Below the pieces are notes generated by a model, which saw only the letters and a list, made by a program, of their open reading frames with translations, ran no database searches and was not told the origin of the DNA. The translations under genes and the position numbers were made by a program. From Roseiarcus fermentans (GTDB lineage Bacteria; Pseudomonadota; Alphaproteobacteria; Rhizobiales; Beijerinckiaceae), in assembly GCF_003315135.1 (NCBI RefSeq), contig NZ_QNRK01000004.1:56647-120646 (forward strand): a DNA stretch of 64,000 nt, read 5' to 3'. Shown here in pieces: positions 25,948-35,177 of the stretch. Position 1 is the first letter of the stretch. Every line of letters starts with the position of its first letter.

Positions 25948-27281
25948 GTCCGGGCGTTCGGCGACGGTCCGGCGATGTCGATCTTGTAGTGCGCGGCGTA
26001 GTCGGCCTTGACCGCTTCCGCCTCGCCGTTCTTCCAGATGGCGGCGTAGCGCTCGGGCGCCGTCCAGCCGTCGGGCTTGGCGATGCCCGACCATTCGGAC
26101 TCGATGTTCAGGGGGAACACCTCGGCCTGCGGATCCCAGTCGGTCGCATGAGCGACCCTGGAGAGGCGGGCGTAGTCGAACGGCTCGACGCCGCCGTTGT
26201 CGACATAGCGCTTGATATAGGCGTCGACGTTGTCCTTCGTCGTCGTCACCGAACGCCAGTAGAGCAGCCGTTCGGCGTCCTTCGGCTTGTAGCCGTTGAC
26301 CACGTCGTAGAGCCGGGCGGTGAGCAGCGCGCCCATATAGGCGGGGACGTTGGCGCTGGTCGCCACGATCTTGCCGTCGCGGATGGCGAACACCCCGGCC
26401 GTGGTGCCGTCGGCGCCGCTGACGAAGACGTCCTGGCCCGCCTTGATCCCGGCTTCGTTCAACGCCGCCAGCACGCCGATGGCGACATCGTCGTTCTGCC
26501 CGATCACGCCGACGATGTCGGGATAGCGCGACAGCAGCGCCTGGGTCGCCTTTTGCGAGTCCTCGCGGTTCCACTTGCCGGGCAACTGGCCGACGAGCTT
26601 GACGGTCGGGAAGGCCGCGAGCGCGGCGTCGCGGCCGCGACTGCGGATGAGGTCGGTCGAGTTGCCTTCGACCCCGGTGACCCCGACGACCTTTCCGCCG
26701 CCGAATTTGGCGACGATCGCCTTCGCCAGCGCGGTCGTGACCGCCCCGTGCGCCGAGAACTCCTCCGGGACGGCGTAGAGCGTGTAGTAGTCGCCGGCGT
26801 CGAACGGCGTGAACCAGGGCAGCGTGCCCCAGGTGTTGGCCAGCCAGATCTTGTCGCGGTTGGCCTCCTGAGCGATGCGCTTGATCGACGAGCCGTCGGG
26901 CGCATGCAGCAGTACGGCGGTCGTTCCCGCGGCCGCCTGCTGCTCGAACTGGTTGAGTTGCTTGAGCGGGTCGAGCTCGCCGTCGAACGCGGTGTGGGCG
27001 AAGCCGAGCGCCTTGGCGGCCGCCGCGGCGCCGGCGTCGGCGTTGACGGAATATTCCAGGCGGCGCGTGATCTGCAGATGCGCGAGCTTGCCGCTCTCGG
27101 CCGCGAGCGCCACGCCGCCGAGACCGTAGGCGCTGGCGGCGGCGCCGGCCACGGCGGCGGCGGAGGCGAACGACAGGAATTCGCGACGGGATATGCCGTG
27201 GGTGTCGAGTTCGCCCATGTGGCGGTCGACGACCTTGCGGTCGGTGAAATCCGGGAACTTCCGGGGGTCCAGACGAGGCAT
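25944..27281 (-). CDS. Tat-exported sugar-type ABC substrate-binding protein
   Basis: A 445-residue periplasmic-binding-protein-like I domain protein. It has a long N-region and a twin-arginine motif (ISRREFLSFASAAAVAGAAA) near residue 31, so it probably folds before export. The type I fold is seen in QQAAAGTTAVLLHAPDG, DIVGVIGQNDDVAIGVLAAL and DVFVSGADGTTAGVFAI. It is longer than RbsB by over 100 residues, with extra C-terminal sequence rich in Trp and Tyr. ATG 27281 has AGGAG at good spacing. It lies 68 bp after the AhpD-like gene. Confidence 0.88.
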   Translation of the reverse strand: MPRLDPRKFPDFTDRKVVDRHMGELDTHGISRREFLSFASAAAVAGAAASAYGLGGVALAAESGKLAHLQITRRLEYSVNADAGAAAAAKALGFAHTAFDGELDPLKQLNQFEQQAAAGTTAVLLHAPDGSSIKRIAQEANRDKIWLANTWGTLPWFTPFDAGDYYTLYAVPEEFSAHGAVTTALAKAIVAKFGGGKVVGVTGVEGNSTDLIRSRGRDAALAAFPTVKLVGQLPGKWNREDSQKATQALLSRYPDIVGVIGQNDDVAIGVLAALNEAGIKAGQDVFVSGADGTTAGVFAIRDGKIVATSANVPAYMGALLTARLYDVVNGYKPKDAERLLYWRSVTTTKDNVDAYIKRYVDNGGVEPFDYARLSRVAHATDWDPQAEVFPLNIESEWSGIAKPDGWTAPERYAAIWKNGEAEAVKADYAAHYKIDIAGPSPNART

Positions 27282-27349
27282 GACGTTCTCCTGATCCCCG
27301 ACGGGTGGGGGACGGTCTGCAGGTGACGGGAGGAGGCCTACTCGGCCGA

Positions 27350-27928
27350 TCAGCGGGCGAAGAACTTGTCGTCCGGCTTGACGCCGAGCGAGATGAAGAT
27401 CCGGTTGGTGTGATTGAACCACGAGCTGGTTTCGAGCGCTTCGAGGATGTCGGCGTCGTCGAGGCCGGCGGCCCGCAGCGATCGGAAATCGTCGCCGGAG
27501 ACCGTCTTTGGCGCCCGGGTCACCTTGACGGCGAAGGCGGCCAGAGCCTCCTCGCGCGGCGACAGGGGGGCGAGGTGATGGTCGAGCGCGATGCGCCGCG
27601 CGCGGGCGTGGTCGTCGATCTGCTCCCCGAGCGCGATCGTGTGATGAATTTCGCACAGCCCGCAGCCGTTCTCCGCCGAGACGATCACCGCGATCAGTTC
27701 GCGCTCGGCGAGCGACAGACGCGCGCCGCGGCCCGACGAGAACAGGCTGGCGAAATAGGCGCCGAACCGGCGCGCCGTGTCGGGATTGACAGCGAGCGCG
27801 CGGATCCAGTTGTCGTCGTGATTGGCCTGGTAGAGCTCGCCGATATCGGCCGGCAGGCTGGCCCGGTCCGGTTCGCCGAGGCGAGAGATGCTGTCGGAAT
27901 CGGCGCCGAGGGTTGCAGTGGACGACAT
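27350..27928 (-). CDS. AhpD-like (carboxymuconolactone decarboxylase fold) protein
   Basis: A 192-residue protein with the CMD/AhpD fold. The redox motif is ENGCGLCEIHHTIAL, that is Cys-X2-Cys-X2-His-His, the arrangement used in peroxidase-related AhpD proteins. The C-terminus ETSSWFNHTNRIFISLGVKPD is typical of the uncharacterised peroxidase-related family (NHxNR block). It is the first gene of the operon that encodes the sugar-type importer. Its role with the importer is unknown; it may reduce or detoxify the imported compound. Confidence 0.85.
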   Translation of the reverse strand: MSSTATLGADSDSISRLGEPDRASLPADIGELYQANHDDNWIRALAVNPDTARRFGAYFASLFSSGRGARLSLAERELIAVIVSAENGCGLCEIHHTIALGEQIDDHARARRIALDHHLAPLSPREEALAAFAVKVTRAPKTVSGDDFRSLRAAGLDDADILEALETSSWFNHTNRIFISLGVKPDDKFFAR

Positions 27929-28098
27929 GATTACGCTCCGTTCGTCGAGTCTCGAGACGTGCCGCCGTTGGTCAGGGGTTGCGGGCCGGCGACGCGAACG
28001 GCGGAGGGCGCGCGCGACCCGGCGACGACCCTCGGAGCGCGCGCGGCCGCGAGTCTTCGAGGGGTCTAGGCTGTGTCGATGTAGATGTCTATTTCTAT

Positions 28099-28126
28099 AG
28101 ATTAACTAGACTTTTGGCGTTGTCAA
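28099..28126 (-). promoter_or_regulatory. candidate sigma-70 promoter of the ahpD-like/ABC operon
   Basis: On the minus strand TTGACA is followed after 16 bp by TAATCT, in an AT-rich patch about 170 bp upstream of the AhpD-like start. An 8-bp palindrome TCTATAGA (28094-28101) overlaps the -10 side and could be part of an operator. The gap 27929-28360 contains no other gene. Confidence 0.45.
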
Positions 28127-28360
28127 CCACCGCCTGTGGTCATGGCGACCCTTCGCAGGCGATCGACCCGGGACGACCGCAATTGGCGTTTCCCGAGCGC
28201 TTCCGCGGCTTCGCTCGCGCAGGGTCGATCTCGAAGGCCGGCGCAAGGGGGCGAAACCGCTTGCCGGACACCGGCGCTGACGTCGGGCGCCGAAAGTTTC
28301 CTGTGTGCGGCGCGGGCGACGCGCCGCTCGGCGCTTTCCCTCTCGCCCGCCGGCTCTACG

Positions 28361-30196
28361 ATGCCCGGTCGATTCGAATCATCGGCGGGGACGAGAGCGG
28401 CGGCGTTGGACTCTTCACATTGTTTCCTCGGCGTCGACGTGTCCGCGCTCGGGCGGCCGTGGCGGGCGCGGCTCGACCGGGCAGGGGAGATGCGGGCGCT
28501 GGCGATCCATCAGGTCGGCGGCCATGACGAACTGGTCGCCCGGGTGCTGGCGGGCCGCGACGTCGCGCCCGAGGCGGTCGAGCGCTACCTCGACCCGACG
28601 CTGCGCGACCTGATGCCCGACCCATTCGTGCTCACCGACATGGAGGCGGCGACCGAACGGCTGCGCCGCGCCGTCGAGCGCGGCGAGCGCGTCGCGATCT
28701 TCGGCGATTACGACGTCGACGGCGCCTGCTCGGCGGCGCTGGTCAGCGAGTACCTCGAGGCCTGCGGCTGCGAGACGATCGTCCACATCCCCGACCGGGT
28801 GACCGAGGGTTACGGCCCCAACGTCGAGGCGATGGCCGCCTTCGCCGCGCAAGGCGCGCGGCTCGTGATCACAGTCGACTGCGGCGCGGTGAGCCACGAG
28901 CCGTTCGCCGCGGCGCGAGGGCTCGGCCTCGACGTCGTCGCGTTCGACCACCACCAGGCGCCGGCGACGTTGCCCGACGCGCTCGCGATCGTCGACCCCA
29001 ACCGCGAGGACGACCTCTCCGGCCTCGGCCATCTGTGCGCCGCCGGCGTCGCCTTTCTGGCGCTCGTCGCCCTCAACCGCAGCCTGCGCGACGCGGGTTT
29101 CTGGAACGGCCGCAAGGCCCCGGATCTGATGGCGGCGCTCGACCTCGTGGCGCTCGCGACCGTCGCCGACGTCGTGCCGCTGACCGGACTGAACCGCGCC
29201 TTCGTCGTCAAGGGGCTTCAGGTGATGCGTCGGCGCGGCCGGCCGGGGCTCGCCGCCTTGTTCGACGTCGCCGGCGCCGACGGCGCGCCAAAGCCCTATC
29301 ATCTCGGCTTCCTGATCGGGCCGCGCATCAACGCCGGCGGGCGGATCGGCGACGCCGGTCTCGGCGCCCGGCTGCTGACGACCACGGACGACCTCGTGGC
29401 GCGCGACATCGCCGCCGAACTCGACCGGCTGAACCGCGCCCGGCGCGCGATCGAGCTCGACGCGGTCGCCGAAGCGGAGGCCGAGGCGCTGGCCGCGCTC
29501 GGGCTCGAGGAGAAGGGCGCGGCGGTGGTGGTGGCGGGCGAGACCTGGCCGCAGGGCGTCGTCGGCCTGATCGCGGCGCGGCTGAAGGAGCGGTTCGACC
29601 GCCCGGCCTTCGCGCTGACCTTCGCCGGCGGCCACGCGGTCGGGTCGGGGCGTTCGATTCCCGGCGTCGACCTCGGCCGGACGGTCCGGGCCGCGCTCGA
29701 GGCCGGGCTCATCGTCAAGGGCGGCGGCCACGCGATGGCGGCGGGCCTGACGGTCGAGCGGGCGCGGCTCGGGGAATTGCGCGCCTTCCTCGAGGAGCGG
29801 CTCGCCCACTCCGTCTCGGCCGCGCGCGCCTCCGCCCGCCTCTCGGTCGACGCCGCGCTGACGGCGTCGGCGGCCACCCCCGACCTCGTCCGCCGGCTCG
29901 ACGCCGCCGGGCCTTACGGCAGCGGCAACCCGGAGCCGCTGTTCGTCCTGCCGCGCCACCGTCTCGCCGACGTCATGCCGATCGGCGGCGACCACCTGCG
30001 CGCCCGCGCCGTCGCCATGGACGGCTCGACACTGGACGCCATCGCCTTCCGCTCGGTCGGCAAGACGCTCGGCGAAGCGCTGAAGCGGCTGCGCGGCGCC
30101 TCCGTCCACCTCGCCGGCACGCTGTCGATCAACCGCTGGGGCGGCCGCGAGCGGGCGCAGTTTCGCGTCGTCGACGTGGCGGAGGCGGAGCGGTAG
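28361..30196 (+). CDS. recJ: single-stranded-DNA-specific exonuclease RecJ
   Basis: A 611-residue 5'-3' exonuclease for recombination and repair. DHH-domain motifs are IFGDYDVDGACSAAL, VDCGAVSHEP and DHHQAP with NREDDLSGLGHL; the linker holds INAGGRIGDAGLGARLL; the DHHA1 part has VVGLIAARLKERF and GSGRSIPGVDLG with GGHAMAAGLT. All Asp/His metal ligands look intact. The family N-terminus FLGVDVSALGRPWRARLD starts before the first downstream Met, so the start must be upstream; ATG 28361 is the best, though no strong ribosome site is seen. Confidence 0.95.
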   Translation: MPGRFESSAGTRAAALDSSHCFLGVDVSALGRPWRARLDRAGEMRALAIHQVGGHDELVARVLAGRDVAPEAVERYLDPTLRDLMPDPFVLTDMEAATERLRRAVERGERVAIFGDYDVDGACSAALVSEYLEACGCETIVHIPDRVTEGYGPNVEAMAAFAAQGARLVITVDCGAVSHEPFAAARGLGLDVVAFDHHQAPATLPDALAIVDPNREDDLSGLGHLCAAGVAFLALVALNRSLRDAGFWNGRKAPDLMAALDLVALATVADVVPLTGLNRAFVVKGLQVMRRRGRPGLAALFDVAGADGAPKPYHLGFLIGPRINAGGRIGDAGLGARLLTTTDDLVARDIAAELDRLNRARRAIELDAVAEAEAEALAALGLEEKGAAVVVAGETWPQGVVGLIAARLKERFDRPAFALTFAGGHAVGSGRSIPGVDLGRTVRAALEAGLIVKGGGHAMAAGLTVERARLGELRAFLEERLAHSVSAARASARLSVDAALTASAATPDLVRRLDAAGPYGSGNPEPLFVLPRHRLADVMPIGGDHLRARAVAMDGSTLDAIAFRSVGKTLGEALKRLRGASVHLAGTLSINRWGGRERAQFRVVDVAEAER

Positions 30197-30364
30197 CGCA
30201 CGCGTCTTCGGCCATTCCCTCGCGATCCCTCACGTGTTGCGGGCGCGCTTGCCGATCGCTTCCGGCGCTGGTCGGAGCAAGGAATTGCACGCGGGCCGGT
30301 GCGCAATCTGCGCGATCGACCGGAATCGGCGCGCCCAACGCGCGGCCCTGCACCCCTGGACGCC

Positions 30365-31372
30365 CTATTGAGGTCGGATTCGTGACGGCCGTTCGAATCC
30401 CGCCGACGACTGTCCCTTCTGTTTCGCCGATGTCACCCCGAGGATCCCGCGCACTTCGTCGCGCAACCAGGCGGCCGCCGGCTCGCGGTCCGTTTGCGCC
30501 GGCCACACCATGGAAATGGGACGGATCTCGAGATCGAGGGGTACGGGGCTGGCGGCCAACCCGAACAGGGGAGCATACTCGTCGATGATCCGCGACGGCA
30601 AAGTGGCGAGGAGTGGGCCCTTGCGCACGGTCGTGAGCACGGTGAGAAACTCCGGGGCGGCCGTCGCCACGTTCAACTCCACGCCCAGGCGCCGCAAGGC
30701 TCGGTCGAGACAGCCTTCGATCCCTTCGCCATGCGACACGAGCGCGTGCGGCAGTTCGAGATAGGTCTTTCTGTCGATCGGCGACTGCGCGTCGATCAGC
30801 TCGGGGTTGAAGCAACACAGCAGGAATCGCTCGAACAAGATTTCTCGGCGATGGCGCTCGCCGCCATCTTCGTAACCGCCGACAGCGAGATCGATATCGC
30901 CGTCGTCCAACAGCCGAAAGACCTTGTCGGGAAGCGCCGGGCTGGCCAACACCTTGATGGCCGGCGCGGTCCTGCGAAGGCGAGCGCTCAACAGCGGCAT
31001 CAGCAACACCTCGACTTCGCTGCAAAAGCCGACGCGAAAGGTCCGCTCGTCATGGAGCGGGTCGAAGGATTCCGCTGACGTCAAGATCCCCTGAGCCTGC
31101 GCAAGGACGTGTCGAACGGACGCGGCCAAGGCGTGAGCGCGCGCCGTCGGCGCCATATCCCGTCCGACGCGAATGAAAAGTTCGTCTTGGAACAGGACCC
31201 GGAGGGTCGCCAAATTGTGACTCATGGCGGGCTGCTGCAGCCGCAGCCGCGCCGCGGCCTTGGTCACGTTGCGGTCGCGCATCAGCGCGTCGAAGGCGAC
31301 CAACAAGTTCAGGTCGAACGACCAAAGATTAAAATGATCGATTGAGCGGATGTCATCCATCAGACGCATCAT
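30365..31372 (-). CDS. LysR family transcriptional regulator
   Basis: A 335-residue LysR protein. The winged helix lies in residues about 18-80 (FDLNLLVAFDALMRDRNVTKAAARLRLQQPAMSHNLATLR, given here in family order) and the effector domain starts near 100 (RTFRVGFCSEVEVLLMPLL). The N-terminal layout FDLNLLV..DALM resembles the NodD/NahR branch, whose members often sense aromatic compounds or degradation products. It is divergent from the two-hydrolase operon at 31595, which it probably controls through the 222-bp gap. Confidence 0.9.
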   Translation of the reverse strand: MMRLMDDIRSIDHFNLWSFDLNLLVAFDALMRDRNVTKAAARLRLQQPAMSHNLATLRVLFQDELFIRVGRDMAPTARAHALAASVRHVLAQAQGILTSAESFDPLHDERTFRVGFCSEVEVLLMPLLSARLRRTAPAIKVLASPALPDKVFRLLDDGDIDLAVGGYEDGGERHRREILFERFLLCCFNPELIDAQSPIDRKTYLELPHALVSHGEGIEGCLDRALRRLGVELNVATAAPEFLTVLTTVRKGPLLATLPSRIIDEYAPLFGLAASPVPLDLEIRPISMVWPAQTDREPAAAWLRDEVRGILGVTSAKQKGQSSAGFERPSRIRPQ

Positions 31373-31594
31373 TGGATACGGCCGCGGGGCGCGTCAAGGC
31401 GACGCGCGAAGGCCGAGCCGAATTTCCCGACGTTGTGCGAGGCGCCATACATCGACGTCTTCAATGCGGCCTATTCCATGCATCGATTGGATTATTGATT
31501 GGAGCGCGCGTAGGTTTCCAGTTGTCCGCGTCACAGCTCGACCCGAACCGCCGAGCGCGGCGCAGCACAAGACCATCCGCTCAGGAGCGCTTCT

Positions 31595-32488
31595 ATGCCA
31601 GACTCGAACAAGGTCTATAAAATCGGCGATCTGACGGTTACGAAGATCGAGGAACAAGTCATTCCCGGAATCCCACCAGGATACCTCTATCCAAAACTGT
31701 CTCCGCAAGATTTTGCCGCCATCGAGCCGGCGCTCGCGCCTCATGATCTTGGAGCCACGCGCGCGGACGTCAACATCTCCGTCCACACCTGGCTTGTGCG
31801 AACACCAAAGCATATCATTTTGGTCGACACGTCGAGCGGAAATCATAAAGATCATCCTCAGAACCCGCTCTTTCATCAATTAAATCTTCCGTATCTGCAG
31901 CGATTGGCCGACGCGGGCGTTCGTCCCGAGGATGTCGACTATGTCTTCAATACCCACCTGCACGTGGATCACGTCGGCTGGAATACCGTCCGCGAAAAAG
32001 ACAAATGGATCCCGACGTTTCCGAACGCGCGCTACCTGATCCCGTCGGTCGAGCGCGACTATTATTCCAGCCCCGCCAGTCACAACGAAGCCAACATTCC
32101 GAGCCTCGGAACCTATGAAGACAGCGTCCTCCCCGTCATTGAAGCCGGGCTGGTCGACTCCATCGGCCCCGACGGCGGCCCCGTGCTCGATTACTTTACC
32201 TTTGTGCCGACGCCTGGCCACAGCATCGGCCACATGTCGATCGAGTTCTCGTCGAATGGAGACCGCGCCATCTTCGCCGGCGACGTCATGCATAGCCCGA
32301 TTCAAGTCGTCAGGCCTGACATCAATTCCGTCTTCTGCGAGTTCCTCGATCAGGCGACGGAGTCCCGCAGGAAGATCCTGGACCACGTCGCCCAAAACGA
32401 CGCGCTTTACTTTGGAACTCACTTCGCCGGCCGCTCGGTCGGCCGCATCACGCGAAACGATGGGGGATATCTATGGATTCCCGAGTGA
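31595..32488 (+). CDS. metallo-beta-lactamase-fold hydrolase (lactonase-like)
   Basis: A 297-residue MBL-fold protein with the full di-zinc set: HLHVDH within NTHLHVDHVGW (residues about 120-125), His in PTPGHSIGHMS (about 208), Asp in FAGDVMHSP (about 229) and His in FGTHFAGRS (about 275). The long N-terminal part and layout resemble AHL-lactonase-like and related ester/lactone hydrolases. Its codons are clearly richer in A and T than those of neighbours, a sign of transfer. The stop overlaps the next gene by 16 bp. Substrate unknown. Confidence 0.87.
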   Translation: MPDSNKVYKIGDLTVTKIEEQVIPGIPPGYLYPKLSPQDFAAIEPALAPHDLGATRADVNISVHTWLVRTPKHIILVDTSSGNHKDHPQNPLFHQLNLPYLQRLADAGVRPEDVDYVFNTHLHVDHVGWNTVREKDKWIPTFPNARYLIPSVERDYYSSPASHNEANIPSLGTYEDSVLPVIEAGLVDSIGPDGGPVLDYFTFVPTPGHSIGHMSIEFSSNGDRAIFAGDVMHSPIQVVRPDINSVFCEFLDQATESRRKILDHVAQNDALYFGTHFAGRSVGRITRNDGGYLWIPE

Positions 32489-33492
32489 GCCGCGGGGGCC
32501 CGAGTCCGGCCCATGGCGCGATTCCAAGCCTTGTGTTCGAAGACCACCGGATATCCAGCGACACCGCGGGGATCGAGCTCTCCATCCGAAACAAACGCCC
32601 TGCCGACCTCGTCGACTATCGACCCGACAGGACCATCGTCATGGTCCATGGCGCGACCTATTCGTCCGGCAGCCTGTATGACGTCGCGTTTGGCGGCTTC
32701 AGCTTCATGGACTACCTGGCGGCGGCCGGCTTCGACGTGTTCGCCGTAGACGTGCGAGGCTACGGGCGTTCGACCCGTCCGCCGGAAATGGAAGTCGACG
32801 CGTCGCTGAACCCGCCATTGGTCGACACCGCGCGCGGGGTCGGCGACTTCGCCGCCGCCGTTGCGTTTGTCTCTCGCCATCGCGGGCTCGATCGTGTCAA
32901 TCTGTTCGCGATGTCGTGGGGCGGAACGGTTGCGGGCGCGTTCGCGGCGGCTCATCCCGGTCGTGTCGAGAAGCTCGCCCTGCTTGCGCCGCAATGGCTA
33001 TCCGACCAACCCTCCCGGCTCGATATCGGCGGAAAGCTCGATTCCTACCGGCTCGTCGGCGTGCGCGAGGCGATGTCTCGATGGCTGGCCGGAGCGCCGG
33101 AAGCGCGACAGGACACGCTCATTCCGGCGGGTTGGTTCGACGCCTGGGTGACGGCGACCCTCGCGGAGGATCCGTGGAGTTCTGAAAAGGCGCCGGGAAT
33201 GCTCCGCGCGACGAATGGACCGATCCAGGACATCCGCTCCTACTGGAGTGTCGGGCGGCCCTTCTATGATCCCTCGGCGATCAGCGCGCCCGTTCTCTTG
33301 CTGCATGGCGAATGGGATCGCGACGTTCCGCTCATGAGCGCGCAGAATTACTTCCTGCAATTGACAGGCGCCGCTTACCGCCGCTGGGTGGAGATCGGAG
33401 AAGCGACCCATATGATGCTTCTGGAACGAAACCGACTGCAGGTTTTCAAGGCGATCGAAACCTTCTTTCGCGAGGATTTTCACCCGGAGTAA
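32473..33492 (+). CDS. alpha/beta hydrolase
   Basis: A 339-residue alpha/beta hydrolase. Oxyanion motif VMVHGATYSSGS; nucleophile elbow FAMSWGGTVAG, with Ser near 147 (Ala replaces the first Gly of G-X-S-X-G); acid LLLHGEWDRDVP; His in EATHMMLLER. The triad is complete. Translation is coupled to the MBL-fold gene (16-bp overlap), so the two probably act in turn on one compound, for example opening a lactone and cleaving an ester. No signal peptide is seen, so it is cytoplasmic. Confidence 0.88.
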   Translation: MDSRVSRGGPSPAHGAIPSLVFEDHRISSDTAGIELSIRNKRPADLVDYRPDRTIVMVHGATYSSGSLYDVAFGGFSFMDYLAAAGFDVFAVDVRGYGRSTRPPEMEVDASLNPPLVDTARGVGDFAAAVAFVSRHRGLDRVNLFAMSWGGTVAGAFAAAHPGRVEKLALLAPQWLSDQPSRLDIGGKLDSYRLVGVREAMSRWLAGAPEARQDTLIPAGWFDAWVTATLAEDPWSSEKAPGMLRATNGPIQDIRSYWSVGRPFYDPSAISAPVLLLHGEWDRDVPLMSAQNYFLQLTGAAYRRWVEIGEATHMMLLERNRLQVFKAIETFFREDFHPE

Positions 33493-33766
33493 CGCCGGGC
33501 GGGCGGGACCAGAGGTCGACGAGATCGAGACGCGATCCGGCCGCGACGCGCCGGCGCGGTCCGTCTTGCGGGCAGAGCCGCCGAGCGCGGGGGCGACGAA
33601 CGGGACCGATCGCCGCGCGACGACGATCAAGCGCGCCGGCGGCCTTGATAACGCCCTGATTCAGTATAAAATTTCAGCGATCCGACAGGAAGCGGATCAA
33701 GCCGGCCGGCGGCGAAGCGCATTGGCGGTCTCGCGCGGCCGTTGTTTTGACCATGGAGATTGTCTC

Positions 33767-34300
33767 ATGCCCGTCAGCACCCTTCGTCTCTCCGCAGCAA
33801 CGGTCGGCATGGCGGCGCTGGCGCTGGCCATCGCCGCTCCGGCTTCAGCGCAAGAGTCCTATGCGTATCCTCGCCATCACCGCCACGTCCGTCATGACGA
33901 GGGTCGTCAAATTGTTGTTCATCCTGCGCCACCGCCGGCGTCGACGGCCTACTACGGTTGGGGCCCGGGCGCGGCGGTGGGCAACGTCGTCAGCGGAACC
34001 GGCCAGGGGGTGCAGGGCGTCTTCAACGGCGCCGGCGCCGCCGTCGGCGGCGTGGTGGGCGGCGTGCTCGGCGGAGCGACGGCGCTCTTCACCCCGCCAC
34101 CCGGTTACGGCCAGCCGGGCTACGCCTACGGCTACGGATCGGCCAGCCCCGGTTACGCGCCGGGTTACAGCGCCGGCGGTCCGATCGGCGAGGCGTTCGC
34201 CGCGCCGTTCCATGCGGCCGGAGCGGTGCTCGCAGCGCCCTTCCAGGTGGTCGGCGGCGCTTTCGGAGGGATGCCGGCCGGCGGTCCCGCGATCCGGTAA
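33767..34300 (+). CDS. small exported Gly/Ala/Pro/Tyr-rich protein, unknown
   Basis: A 177-residue protein starting at ATG 33767 with GGAGA upstream. The signal peptide is clear (MAALALAIAAPASAQES). The mature part has a His/Arg stretch (YPRHHRHVRHDEG), a Gly/Val/Ala-rich segment (GAGAAVGGVVGGVLGGATALF) that may insert in or lie on a membrane, and a Gly/Tyr/Pro region (GYGQPGYAYGYGSASPGY). No family is recognised. The 274-bp gap before it shows no gene. Confidence 0.65.
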   Translation: MPVSTLRLSAATVGMAALALAIAAPASAQESYAYPRHHRHVRHDEGRQIVVHPAPPPASTAYYGWGPGAAVGNVVSGTGQGVQGVFNGAGAAVGGVVGGVLGGATALFTPPPGYGQPGYAYGYGSASPGYAPGYSAGGPIGEAFAAPFHAAGAVLAAPFQVVGGAFGGMPAGGPAIR

Positions 34301-34391
34301 CCGGTCCCCGAGGAACGACGGGTTCGATGTCCGGACCTCCGGTTCCGCGGAGCCGCGAGGCGGCCCGGCGGAGCGGCGGGGAGAACGGAAA

Positions 34392-35177
34392 TCACCGGCC
34401 GCCGACGCCCTCGAACACGATCTGGTCGGCCCATTTGCGCGCCGCCGCGCGCTGCGCGTCCGTCCGCACCGTCCAGGTCATCACCGGCAGGCCGAACAAC
34501 TGCTTTTCGAAGAACGGGGTCTTGTGCGGCAGGTCGTCGACGTTCCACGACAGGAAGTCGGGCTCGCTGCGCGCGCGGTGATCGAAGGTCTCGCAGGCGC
34601 GCTTCTGCTCAGGCGTCAGGAACGCCCAGGACGGGTCGTCGTAACAGGCTTCGGCGACGACGCCGATCGGGCAGGGGCGCCCCGGCGGCCCGAGGCGCGG
34701 ATGCTTGAGGCGCAGATACGCGACGAGGTCCGGATCGAAGCTCTTGAGCGCCAGCGCGCCGTCGTAGGTCGCGGCGAGGTCGGCGACCCGGTCGCCGAGC
34801 CGCCAGTCGCCGTCGAACCGGCTCTTCAGCTCGCACACGATTGCAACCCGGCCGGCGACGAGGGCGAGGAATTCGGCCAGCGTCGGGATGGCGCGACCGT
34901 CCGCCGCCCCCACGATCCGCGCGCTGCGAATCTCCGCCGCGCTCTTGTCGGTCAGCGCCCCGGTCGCGTCGGTCAGCCGGTCGAGCGTGTCGTCGTGGAA
35001 CACGAACACGGTTTCGTCGCGGCTGAGCTGGACGTCGCACTCGATGGCGAAAGTCGCCGCGGCCGCGGCTTCGGCGGCGGCGAGGGTGTTCTCGATCACG
35101 CCGCGCGCGGCGTCATGCAGCCCGCGATGGGCGATCGGCCGCGCGACCAGCCAGTCGGGGGCGTTCAGCGCCCTCAA
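34392..35177 (-). CDS. ugpQ: glycerophosphodiester phosphodiesterase
   Basis: A 261-residue GDPD-domain enzyme that splits glycerophosphodiesters to glycerol-3-phosphate and an alcohol. Motifs: IAHRGLHDAARGVIENT (catalytic His and Arg, Glu-Asn), IECDVQLSRDETVFVFHDDTLDRLT (in two parts: ECDVQ metal ligands, FHDDTLDR second His), and VCELKSR. The start appears to be a TTG at 35177 whose bases overlap the TGA of the upstream RidA-like gene (TTGA); no in-frame ATG gives the conserved N-terminus. No signal peptide, so cytoplasmic. Confidence 0.9.
   Translation of the reverse strand: MRALNAPDWLVARPIAHRGLHDAARGVIENTLAAAEAAAAATFAIECDVQLSRDETVFVFHDDTLDRLTDATGALTDKSAAEIRSARIVGAADGRAIPTLAEFLALVAGRVAIVCELKSRFDGDWRLGDRVADLAATYDGALALKSFDPDLVAYLRLKHPRLGPPGRPCPIGVVAEACYDDPSWAFLTPEQKRACETFDHRARSEPDFLSWNVDDLPHKTPFFEKQLFGLPVMTWTVRTDAQRAAARKWADQIVFEGVGGR

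Noticed and set aside
31595..32488. Firm naming as an N-acyl homoserine lactonase (AiiA/AttM)
   Set aside because: The zinc motif is shared by many MBL enzymes, and substrate-specific residues cannot be judged without alignment.
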